This document shows, piece after piece, positions 35,243-45,149 of a stretch of DNA of 64,000 bases; position 1 is the stretch's first letter, and each line of letters begins with the position of its first letter. The position numbers and the translations under genes were made by a program. The stretch is from Heliocidaris erythrogramma (Eukaryota > Echinodermata > Echinoidea > Camarodonta > Echinometridae): the NCBI GenBank assembly GCA_025617745.1, contig CM046869.1:3184823-3248822 (forward strand), given 5' to 3'. A model generated the notes under the pieces. It saw only the letters and a list, made by a program, of their open reading frames with translations. It searched no databases and was not told where the DNA came from.

Positions 35243-36152
35243 TTAAAGGAGAATTAACCCCTGAGTACAAATTTACTTATATTGAAAGGTGTAATATATT
35301 CCTACTTATTGGCCTAAATCACTTTCTAATAAGATATTAGAAAAGGGTATAAATAAAGATATTCCAACACCCGGTATCGTCTCCTACTCATTTACATGGG
35401 GGCTGCCATTTTCTTGCTGATTTGGATTTGTACATGAACCATTGAGAAATGTTCCGGTCAGGAAGATATTTTGAATCCAAGACCTAAATTGATTTTCTTC
35501 ATTACCTAAAATCCCATATGTGACGAAAAATATAAAGTGGGTGTTTACATGATTTATAAAAATTAAATCTTTATAATGATACTTTTAAATTGTCTGGTTT
35601 TGCTTAACAAAAATCTGTTTTCTTGGGTTTGCCAAACAGAGCAGAACATAATATATGCAGCATGCATTCTGACTTTTCAAGTCCCATTATCCGAAAGCAG
35701 GTGAATGCATAGTTTGCCGCTAGATGCTCAGGGAAGAAGCATCCATAAAATTTGAATTAATTTGCTCCGTCCATTGCGTCACAGTATGTAGAAAATAGAT
35801 TTATATTAAGCGAATATCGATTTTCAACAGAAATATATAAGGAAATCTTCAGTTTAAAAATAAATTGACATATCTATTCTATATTTTTAATCTCAAATGG
35901 GTTTTTAATTTTGAAAAAGGCAATTGGGCATTTGGATTAAGAAAATCTTCTTGTACACATAAAAAAATGGCAGCCCCCATGTATTGCTAGCAGACGATAC
36001 ATATTGCTAGCAGATGATAAATTTTGCTCAGAAAATCTTGATTCGTATCGATCTCGTATATTTTGACGCGAAGCCATATAGTCTAACAAGTAGGAATAAA
36101 TAACACCTTTGAACACTATCGTCTTTATTGTTTGAGGTTAATTCTTCTTTAA
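35243..36152. mobile_element. TTAA-flanked element, family C
   Basis: TTAA-AGGAGAATTAACCCCTGAG at the left and, read inward from the right, TTAA-AGAAGAATTAACCTCAAAC. Internal arms CATGGGGGCTGCCATTTTCT and AATGGCAGCCCCCATGTATT also face each other. The element is 910 bp and has no transposase. Confidence 0.75.
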
Positions 36153-36716
36153 TTAAAAAAGAATTACATTGTTCACCCTTCCCCATACACTACATTCCCC
36201 GTGCATGTTGGCAAATTTTTGTTGGGAAGGTTGACAGTTTGACATAATTATGCCGTCTTTATTTCATATAATATACCAGACGCTAATGATAATTCTGTCT
36301 AAGGAATTATAATGCCGACTCTAACGTTTTTGTGCAACAACGGAGCTTGGAAGGGTCTGATATGTATTCCCAACATGATTATACTACAGTTATTTATATA
36401 TTGATAATAAATTTCAATTCCAATATCAATAATTTTCAAATAGTATTTTACTAGTTGCCTTTGCTATACTATTAAGTGCTTCCGAAGTGGACATTGCATT
36501 TGGCCGATTATCAGCACACAACGATACATTCAAGGAATCCTCCCAGCCGTATATACAGGCACCTGGGTGGAGAGCGGCATATACATTTAATGACATTCAT
36601 GACTTGTGTGCTTGGCCGAGGCATCTCAACATATTCAAACCAAACTCTCACTCCAAAACCTCGTACTTTTTGTCTCATATTAAGTCATTATTCCCCCCCC
36701 CCCTCTCTATCTTACT

Positions 36717-36770
36717 CTTTGCTCTCTCTCTCTCTCTCTCTCTCCCTCTCTCTCCCTCTCTCTCTTCCTG
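36717..36770 (+). repeat. CT dinucleotide microsatellite
   Basis: An almost uninterrupted TCTCTC run preceded by a C homopolymer. Open frames across it are low-complexity artefacts. Confidence 0.9.
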
Positions 36771-36884
36771 AATCCCTACCACTTCATTCTGTTTGGGAAA
36801 TACGAGGGAAATGCCCTACTCGTTAAACTATATAGGCAGATCAGATGGGGTCATCGGGGGTCGCGGACCCCATGCAGTCAATCT

Positions 36885-36965
36885 GTGTCATTAGGGGCGA
36901 ATCCAGGATTTTGTAAAAGGGGGTGGGGCACAGAAATTCAGGTCTGTCATCAGGGGCGGATTTTT
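36885..36965 (+). mobile_element. Fragment of a GGCGGATCC-type poly-G element
   Basis: AGGGGCGAATCCAGGATTTT followed by GTAAAAGGGGG resembles the left end of the elements at 57665 and 61604. A second start, CAGGGGCGGATTTTTTTTCC, follows at about 36950. No right end was found. Confidence 0.5.
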
Positions 36966-37607
36966 TTTCCTTCAAAATACTGCTCTCCCCTAACAAAATC
37001 TTTGATCTACCCATGATAGCATAAAATAACACAGTGACTTTCCATCAATATTTCCTGTATAGTATAAAGGGAGGCACGATTACATTGATGCAAAGTTATT
37101 ATGTTGAAAATACATGTATTTGTTTCTATAATTACATATGACTGTTGTTAAAATAATCATAAGTCATCATCACATTGCTGCTTTAAAAAAAAAGAAAATG
37201 CTGTTCCCAGGTTGAGCAACTTGAATACACTATTGATCTTTTGTAAATACATACATGTTCAAATCATGAAATATCAGTAAAGGGGAAGCAAAAATCATGT
37301 CGGATTTAAAATAAAACATTATCAAACGGGTTGCGACGATGATGAAATTCCTTTGACATTACTCCTCTTTGACTTAGGGGGCTATTAATTTTGAGCCGTT
37401 GAAAAAAAATCTATTGAAAATGGAGATTAACATTCTTCTCAAAAGTTTATCATTTTCTTAAAACCTTCAGACAATAATGTTCTTCCGACCTCGACTGTAT
37501 CAAAATGTAATGGAATCAACAGGAGGTGGCGCTGGTCATGATAATAATTTCGACATTGATGATCTCCTTATCAGTGTGCAAATCAACGAGTTTGGGGCAC
37601 TTCGCAT

Positions 37608-37945
37608 ACACTGGCTGCATCAGAATTTTAGGAAGGGGGGGGGGGGAATCCCGGCCCGTGCCCCCCTTTTGAAAGAAAATTATGCATTGTGCCCCATTTT
37701 AGAACGGAAAACTTTTTTTTTTTGCTTGTCAGAGAATTATGGAAGGAAACTGAACCCAATAACCCCTTCCACCCCCCCCCCCCCCCCCACTGAGCTACTT
37801 TTGGAGGGCTGGCGAAAAAAATATTTTTGTCGCCTCCCTCCCAAAAACAATACGATCTCCCTCCAAGCACTTCCCCAAAGTTGACAATCTTGCATTTGTG
37901 TGCCCCCCACCCCCCTTATACAAAATCCTGGAACCGCCCCTGAGG
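37608..37945. mobile_element. GGCGGATCC-type poly-G element (diverged copy)
   Basis: Contains CCCGGCCCGTGCCCCCC, GAGAATTATGGAAGGAAACT, a C homopolymer and AAATCCTGGAACCGCCCCTG, in the same order as the element at 57665-57962. The left terminus is unclear. Confidence 0.65.
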
Positions 37946-38029
37946 GAGGGGGGGGGGGGTGTATTAAGATAAATGGTTTGGAGAGATCAAAAAAAGTTGC
38001 TTTCTCGATCCATACACGAGCTCTCTCCC

Positions 38030-39449
38030 ATCTCTCTCGATCGATCGATCGAGAGGGTGGGGGGGGGGGGGGGGAGGGGAGGGTACAGTTTCATTTATGT
38101 AAAATAAAAACCAATTAAACTAAACTATAAAAGAATAAATACGCTCAAAATACCCATCAGCAGAACCCCGCCATTTTCCCACCAATTATACATTCCTAAC
38201 TGGGGGCTAGTTTAGGAACCGTTGGATAAAGGGGAAAGCAGTCTTACTATGCTAGTGGACAAAATGCGGGGGCTGAGCAGGGATCTAAAAGGAGATAAGA
38301 TGCCATTCTTTTCTCACATTCATTCTTTTCTTTCTCCCTTTCTTTCTTTTTTTAAAAATTCTTTCCACAATTCTCTCTTTCTCCTTACTTCCTTTCTCTC
38401 CTTTCTTTTTGTTTCTCTCCCCCGTTTCTTTCTTTCTTATATCTTTTTTGGTTATTCACTGCCCCCAGTATATAACTATCAACTAAATAATAATGGCTGT
38501 CATTTGAGTTGCCCAATTCGAGCAACCAAGTGATCTATTGACTCGTTGGGTTGCCTGACAGTCAATTCAGTTGGTGTGGAACATCACAAAAACGTTTTTT
38601 GTCAGGGTCTACGAAACATTTTTTTGCGGGTTAGGTAAAAATACTTGTTTTTTGTTATTAAATACATCACTAGTTTGATTTTGTTAATTGACTATATACC
38701 TGTTTAATTCAATTTAATAACAACTTTCATTACCTTCTTATTCGTTACTTACAGGGGTAAGTCCAGGATTTTGTAAAGGGGGAGGGGGGGGGGGGGCACA
38801 ATTCCGAGGAAAATACTCTTGTACTTAAGATATGCCAATTGGGTTTGAAGAGGAGAGGGAGTACGTGTCGGTTTTACCAACTTTTCACTGAAATATCAAT
38901 AGTTTCCAAAAAAAAAAAAAATAAATAAATAAAGGAAACAAGGTCACTGACAAGAATGGTATGGTTATGCTTGGGGGTGTCCCTCCGTATAAGAATTAAG
39001 AAAACATATTAAAACAAACATTTGTTTTACATTGCGTTTTGCGTTTTGTCTTTTCCACTACTCTACAAGACCTAACATCATAATATTATCACCCTTTGGA
39101 GCCTATAACCAGTCAGCATAGCTTCAAAGTCGAGCTCCTTCATAATTATTCTTATTTTCACTTTAACATTTAAGTTACTTCATTCAAAACAATCGATTTA
39201 ATCTATTTTATGTATTCAATGTATTCTTGTTTTATTTAAAATACATCTGAAGTATTATTTTCTGCTTGTCAAGAATATTGTTAATGCTAAATCAATTATA
39301 CAAAAAAAAAACACAGCAAATAAGAGGGGGAGTGCTTGAAGGATATAAATAAAGGATGGAGGCTATAATGTCATTAAAAAAAAACCTGTAAAACGTTTTG
39401 AAATTTCATTAAAATAATATGTTTTTGTTCATAGATCTAATGTGAATCG
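38030..39449. other. Gene-free stretch with low-complexity tracts
   Basis: Holds a short CGATCGATCGATCGAG palindromic run (about 38038), a G run, a CTTT-rich pyrimidine tract (38310-38440) and at 38753-38800 another fragment GTCCAGGATTTTGTAAAGGG of the poly-G element. No gene recognised. Confidence 0.45.
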
Positions 39450-39600
39450 GGGCAATCCTGGGTTTTAGTGGTTTAAAATTATTTTAGGTTGCTAACTTCA
39501 GCGTGGGTTAGGGTTAAGGTTAGGGTTAGGGTTAGGAAGTCCACGCTGAAGTTATATAGCAACCTAAAATAATTTAGGCCGCTAAAACCCAGGATTGCCC
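39450..39600. mobile_element. Palindromic MITE with telomere-like TTAGGG repeats in its loop
   Basis: GGGCAATCCTGGGTTTTAGT and TTTTAGGTTGCTAACTTCAG with CGTGG form a left arm about 55 bp long. The right arm is its near-exact complement. The loop at about 39506-39540 is GGGTTAGGGTTAAGG plus GTTAGGGTTAGGGTTAGG, an interstitial telomere-type repeat. Confidence 0.8.
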
Positions 39601-39802
39601 GTGACTTGTGTAAGTTATGCATTCAAACGGAATATAATTACAATATTATTATGGTTGAAATAACCAAGGTTGATTTCAATCTGAACTAATTGAGTGACGA
39701 AGTAAAGTTAGCGAATGGAACAAAATTATGATTTTCATGTGCATACAAAATTGATAATGCGGTAAAATCGAGTGCATTTGATATAAAACAGCACTTTGAT
39801 AA

Positions 39803-41510
39803 GGTAGATAGATAGATAATTTTATTCGTCCAATTAAGGAAATTTGCTTTGTTGGCTTACAAAAGTACATAACATTCATATAAATAAACAAAATTACACA
39901 CAAGTTATGAACATGTAGTCATATGTGGTCATAAACATACAAAATTATACGTACTACAATCAGCATATTATTTCAGCCTAAACTCATCAGAAAGGAAAGA
40001 TTATCAATTTAAGTTTAGATTGCTATACAAATTAGCTTTCTATATAGAGTCAACATAAAAAATATAAGGACAATACGTTGAACAAGTCAATAATGTCTAG
40101 TCTGGTGAGTTGCATGTAGCGGGACGATAATTGTATAGCTTTGTTACTTGAGTTTATTGTATTCCCGGATTGACAGCGGAATAAATGAGTTTCCAAAACG
40201 ATTTGTACGAAATCCTATACTGATCGAAACCGTTTTCCAGAACGCATGACAGTATAATAGGAATGGAGAGGGTGATTTGTATTTTCAAAGATAATTTCAG
40301 CCTGTTTCAAAATCAGAGAGGTACATGCCTCATTCAAATTTGTCTCTTCACCTATCATTTCCTTCGCGTGCCTGGGGATTTTTTTTCAATTGTTTAAAGT
40401 CCTCCTTTCTGCATGCTTCAAACCAAACTACACAACTAGACAGAATTACGCTTTCAATTACTGATTTGTAGAACAACAGGAGAATTGTCCTATCAACGTG
40501 AAATGAGTACATCTTTTTCAGAAAGTATAACCGTTGCTGTGCTTTTGCATACACATTCTGACATTGGTCGATCCATGACAGTTTATTGTCAACAGTTGTT
40601 CCCAAGTACTTAAAACTATCAACTACTTCTATAGTCTTGCCCTTCATTGTTATGTTATCGGATTTACATTGTTTTGTTTCATAGAACGGAAATCGGTTAT
40701 CATCTCTTTCGTTTTACTAGTATTTAAAACCAAAAAGTTCTCATCGCACCATTTTTCAAACACAAGCAATTCTTCTTTATAATTTTGCTCATTGTTTCTT
40801 GAAATCAGACCATTAATAGCCGTGTCATCTGCATATTTAATCATACTGACATCTGCAGAGGATGATATACAATCGTTCGTGTACAGAATGAATAACGGTG
40901 CCGAAAGCACACATCCCTGTGGTGACCCAGTATTGATGTTTATAAAATCCGAAAGAACATTCAATAATTGAACCCTTTGGAATCGACCTGTCAGAAAATC
41001 ATGCAACCACAGTATCAGTGAGGGTCTAACATTCATCTTACTGAGTTTTTGCATTAGTATGTGGGGTTGCATGGTGTTGAAAGCCGAAGAGAAATCTACA
41101 AAAGTAGTGCGAACATAGTGGCCAAGTTTGTCGACATGCCGAGCAATTGTATCAACTAAGAGTAAGATGGCATCGTTAACAGACTTGTTAGGTTGATAAG
41201 CAAATTGTTGTGAATCAATGTGTGGCAGTATTTGTGGCAGTAAGTGCTTCTGGAGAATCAGACGTTCAAAAGTTTTCATGACCAAGGAAGTGAGGGATAT
41301 GGGCCGATAATCATTCAGCTCAGCGGCCCGGGGTGTTTTTGCTGCTGGAATGACGGTAGACGATTTCCAACATTTTGGGACATAGTTTTGATTCAGTGAC
41401 TTTTGAAAGAGGCTGGCGAAAGGAACAGCAAGTTGCCTTGCACATGTTTTGAGCACTTTGCCACAAATACTGTCAGGTCCCATGGCTTTCCTGGGTTTAT
41501 ACAGCTAAAG
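39803..41510 (-). pseudogene. 5'-truncated CR1/L2-group non-LTR retrotransposon with frameshift
   Basis: Minus-strand frames 41483-40650 (277 residues) and 40647-40348 cover the reverse transcriptase. Visible words in order are KAMGPDSICGKVLK, LNDYRPISLTSLVMKTFERL, QFAYQPNKSVNDAI, FVDFSSAFNT, GSPQGCVLSAPLFILYTNDC, the catalytic YADDTA, and then in the second frame VDSFKYLGTTVDNKLSW. The catalytic YADD is intact. One frameshift near 40650 separates core and thumb. A TAG precedes the first frame and no endonuclease is seen, so the copy is 5'-truncated. The 3' end has ATCTATCTATC repeats near 39805, as in many CR1/L2 elements. Confidence 0.8.
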
Positions 41511-41895
41511 TACTTTACTACATCTGTAAACTTATAGAAAGACGTGGCTTTCATAATCTAGGATAAATGATGCAATGATTATTGAAGTATAGAAGCCGTG
41601 TTATGCAGATGTATAGCTCGTATTATACTTAATAAGTATCGGTAAAACTTTGCATATTAATTAGGCATTTTTTTTTGCAACCCATTCCACAATTTTTCCC
41701 CTCTTTCAAAACAAAATGTGTATTTAAATCCCAGCCCTGTATTAATTTTAAGCTACGCATACTTAATATAATTATATTTTGTGTTTAAGTTCAACCTAGA
41801 TTCACACTATAAATAATATTGAACGATTAAGGATCGTTATTACAGTTCATAGGAATGTGTTTGGTATCATAAAATGGGTACGAAGAAATTTGTTT

Positions 41896-43503
41896 TCAAT
41901 CAGACTTCGAATGTTTAGATTTTCTGCAAAAGCAGCAAGTTAGCAATGCTTTCACTACACGATACATTAGCCAACATACTGCAAGTAAAAAAGAAACGAG
42001 AAATAAGTAAACGTCGATGAGATTTCGTTGGATAAAAGTCATTTCGTAAGATGGAGAGTGGAGATAGTGGCCACCGTATTTCATAGCGTGTTCGACCCAA
42101 GATGCAGCTCTATCTGCTGGCCGATGAGGTCTGTCATGGAAGATGGCCGACACTCGCTGCATGGCTTCTCGGTAGGAGTTGTTGGTGATGACATCCTGGA
42201 GGGCTTCGAGGAGGACTTCGCTGGTGATCATCCTCTTGTCGATGTTGCGTCCGATGCCTCTGGCCTGGACGCGAGCACCGACGTCATATTGATCAGCATG
42301 GATTGGGAAGGTGACGAGGGGTACGGCGTGGTAGATGGCCTCGAAGAAACCATTGTTCCCACCCTGATACATCAGTACCTTGGTCTTGGGATGACCTAAG
42401 AGATCGTTCTGAGGGATCCAAGGTAGAACCTTTACGTTGTCTGGGATATCCGCAAGCTCTGCTGTCAACTGCCAGATGACCTTATGAGGAAGGCGAGCAA
42501 ACGCTTCCGAGAAGGCATTGACGATGTTGGTGGGGACGTCTGTGAAGTAGGTTCCTGTTGTGCAGATGACGACACCATAGTCTCCAGAATTTTCCATGAA
42601 ATCCTCAAGCTCTGGAGGCAACGGATTCGAGGGGCGGGTTGTGAGACCACCAACAGGTATTAGTTTTGGACTCACTGGGCATGGGAACTCGTGAGCAAAG
42701 TCAGTGTTCATCAGGAAGAGTTCATTCTGGTTCATGACGTCTTTAAGACTGTCATTGGTGATGTCATATTTCGTAATGAGATCCTCGTATGGCTTCATCA
42801 TATCTATAGCTACCAGTTCAATTAGAATATTCTGTAAAAAATTCACAAGCCGCTGACCAAACGTCATTCTATTCGTAAAACCCGTGAATGTTTCTGGAAC
42901 GTAGGATGGGTTAAAGGACCCATCACGGAGGTAAAGATTGCTGTAAGTACACGGTGATGGGAATGATACCAACGTGACGTATGGAATTCCTAGACTCTTA
43001 GCGATCAAAGGACCGCAGAACCAGACGAGATCGTACACCAGTATATCAAAAGAACTTTCCTGGAGGTGCTTCATGAAACTCTGATCCCCTAAAATGATGT
43101 CACAGTCAACGGCTCGGCCATCTTTCATGATTTCCATCAATGACTTCAACTGTATTGTGGCGGAAGAGAAGGCCCTCCTGTTGAAAGCATCAAACTGGTG
43201 ATACACTTCTGAAACGGGTATGCTGTGGTTGAACACTTCGAAGCGGAAGAGACGTGAAAGCTTTTCGTCTTTCGTTCGGTGCTCGTAAGCGTTGCTGATC
43301 AGCATGGTGACGGTGTGATTCCGTCGAACGAGGCTTTCTCCAATGGCTGCCATGCAGTAGAAATGACTGCCCTCACCCAGTAAGGCGTTCATAAGCACAT
43401 TCCCTCCTGCGACCTGTACTGGCGAAGACATGAAAAGAAATAACAAAACAATCCCTTTCAAGACACCTCCCTTCGGAAACAGATAAGCGACTAATTTGTC
43501 CAT
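41896..43503 (-). CDS. UDP-glucuronosyltransferase (UGT), single exon
   Basis: The 535-residue frame is intact and has the usual UGT length of about 530. A hydrophobic signal segment covers residues 13-32. His47 in GSHF and Asp158 in ILVYDLVW sit where the catalytic His/Asp pair of UGTs lies. The donor-binding signature spans residues 361-405 (PWIPQNDLLGHPK to FPIHADQ). In it the common HGG is YQGG, with Gln380 in place of His, a residue the family pattern allows. A transmembrane helix at about 495-519 and a short basic tail (CRKSKHSKSD) give ER type I topology. These enzymes join glucuronic acid or another sugar from a UDP-sugar to small lipophilic compounds. The start ATG is supported by the signal peptide. 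Lack of introns suggests a lineage-expanded or retroposed copy. The exact substrate cannot be read from sequence. Confidence 0.93.
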   Translation of the reverse strand: MDKLVAYLFPKGGVLKGIVLLFLFMSSPVQVAGGNVLMNALLGEGSHFYCMAAIGESLVRRNHTVTMLISNAYEHRTKDEKLSRLFRFEVFNHSIPVSEVYHQFDAFNRRAFSSATIQLKSLMEIMKDGRAVDCDIILGDQSFMKHLQESSFDILVYDLVWFCGPLIAKSLGIPYVTLVSFPSPCTYSNLYLRDGSFNPSYVPETFTGFTNRMTFGQRLVNFLQNILIELVAIDMMKPYEDLITKYDITNDSLKDVMNQNELFLMNTDFAHEFPCPVSPKLIPVGGLTTRPSNPLPPELEDFMENSGDYGVVICTTGTYFTDVPTNIVNAFSEAFARLPHKVIWQLTAELADIPDNVKVLPWIPQNDLLGHPKTKVLMYQGGNNGFFEAIYHAVPLVTFPIHADQYDVGARVQARGIGRNIDKRMITSEVLLEALQDVITNNSYREAMQRVSAIFHDRPHRPADRAASWVEHAMKYGGHYLHSPSYEMTFIQRNLIDVYLFLVSFLLAVCWLMYRVVKALLTCCFCRKSKHSKSD

Positions 43504-43606
43504 GTTTCAAATAACGTTCGAATATCCCGTGATTTAGAATAACACTTACAGAGACGTTGATTCCTACACATGGCCCTATTGTGCCAAGTTTGCAGTGGGC
43601 TTTAAT
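43480..43606 (-). repeat. UGT 5' end, proximal copy of a 385-bp-offset duplication
   Basis: This stretch covers the first eight codons (MDKLVAYL) and about 100 bp upstream of the UGT start. It is repeated at 43865-43983 with roughly 85-90% identity by eye. The common words include GACGTTGATTCCTA and CATGGCCCTATTGTGCCAAG. Confidence 0.8.
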
Positions 43607-43820
43607 ACAAACATAGTTACATTATATTTTGATCTCTACAGCAATGTATGTCTAGCTGGGTTGATCAATGACCTTTAGAACCTTCCATGACGATAACTAT
43701 GTTCTTTTTGCACAATACATGATAGCGGTTGAATAAGACAGTGTGCATTAATCTATTTCAAACTGATTGAAAAATGGAAACGGTCACTATATATTACCGG
43801 ACTATAGACCAACTGGTCAG

Positions 43821-44014
43821 ATTTTAATTGATAATTGTGGCTCCACATCTATAGACCAACTGGTCAGATAAGCGACTAAGTTGTCCATGTTTTAAATAAC
43901 GTTTAAATATCCCGTGATTTATACAGGGACGTTGATTCCTAGACATGGCCCTATTGTGCCAAGTTTGGATGTGGGCTCTAATAGATTTTAATTGATAATT
44001 GTGGCTCCACATCT
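43821..44014 (-). repeat. Distal duplicated UGT leader with shorter repeats
   Basis: Holds the second copy of the UGT leader (43865-43983), whose minus strand still encodes ATG plus DNLVAYL before diverging. It is flanked by two copies of ATTTTAATTGATAATTGTGG with CTCCACATCT (43821 and 43986). GACCAACTGGTCAG also occurs twice, at about 43807 and 43854. The pattern indicates stepwise tandem duplication upstream of the gene, in a region that could hold its promoter. Confidence 0.75.
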
Positions 44015-45149
44015 TTAGAAAAGAGAATCAGAGGTGTAACGTGAATCCAGCTATATGGGGGGGGGGGCACTGGTACCATAAGGGTGGTACATGTATACAA
44101 GGGGCCATGATCATCCACACCATCACATGTCATCCACGGAACTTAGGGATCTTACCTTGTTTAAATGATTGTGTGATTTTGTTTTGTTGTTACCCTCCCC
44201 CCCCCCCACTGCGTTCAACAAGTCTTGCTAGGCACAGTGACTGGTAGCTTGGGAATGGCAAAAGGTACGACTGATTCGGTCATAATCGGTGAACGAAATG
44301 CGAGCGAGCAAGGTGACCGAGTGATGGGAGGATGTGATAGGGGTCATAATTATATGCTTTTCTCGCTCCCTTTCCCAATTTCTTCTTAACTTTATTTCTC
44401 ACCATTCGAGCAAGAGGGGAACGTATTCCCCCTTCCCTATCGCAGCTACAGACGTTGCTCTAAATTCTGAAAATGGAATGATAATAAAACCAACGCATCT
44501 GGAATTTGAAGTAAAAATGAAATTTTGCTTTAAGGCAACAAATACTATATTGTAGCCCACAGTAATGATGTCGCAATTTTCAAAGCGAGGCAAGAGAATA
44601 TGATAAATCTCCTTCTCTCCTTGCGGCTAACTAAAAATAAATAAATATGGAATTTCGTTTGCCATGGTATTTGTGACAGGGAAAAGACAAATTTAAATGT
44701 GTCTAAATTCTATATCTTCCGCGGACGAAGACGATTTGCACGATACGCTAGAAAAAATAATTCAATTCAATGCAAAGCAAAGATTATTTCACATATAAAA
44801 TCGAAAGTTACATCTTACATATATAAAATCACGTGAAAATATAAACAAGACATGACTTTCACAAAGTCCAACATGGATAGCATAAAATAAGGCTACATAA
44901 ACAAACCGCGATGCGATAAATAACAAGTAAGTCGAGAAAAGGAGGAAGTAATGCCAGAGGCACTAAGGAAAAAAAAAAGAGAGAAAAAGGAAAAAAGGAA
45001 TAATAATTATAGCTGTGTTGTTCAAGATCAAGGACAAATAATTATTCACACGACTTCAGCCCCCAAAAAGCTGGAGTTAGGCTGTCGATAGTATACATTT
45101 TGTTTCACAGCACACTATACGGCTATATCATGATAACTGATGGTAAAAT
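44015..45149. other. Gene-free stretch
   Basis: Contains G and C homopolymers near 44058 and 44200 and a GCGAGCGAGCAAGGTGACCG word at about 44299. No gene or complete transposon was recognised. Confidence 0.4.

Noticed and set aside
39506..39540. True telomere or chromosome end
   Set aside because: Only about five TTAGGG-like units are present, inside a hairpin, with ordinary sequence on both sides.
43785..43800. TATATAG on the minus strand as the UGT TATA box
   Set aside because: It lies about 285 bp from the start codon in A/T-rich DNA with no supporting start-site motif, so it cannot be told from chance.
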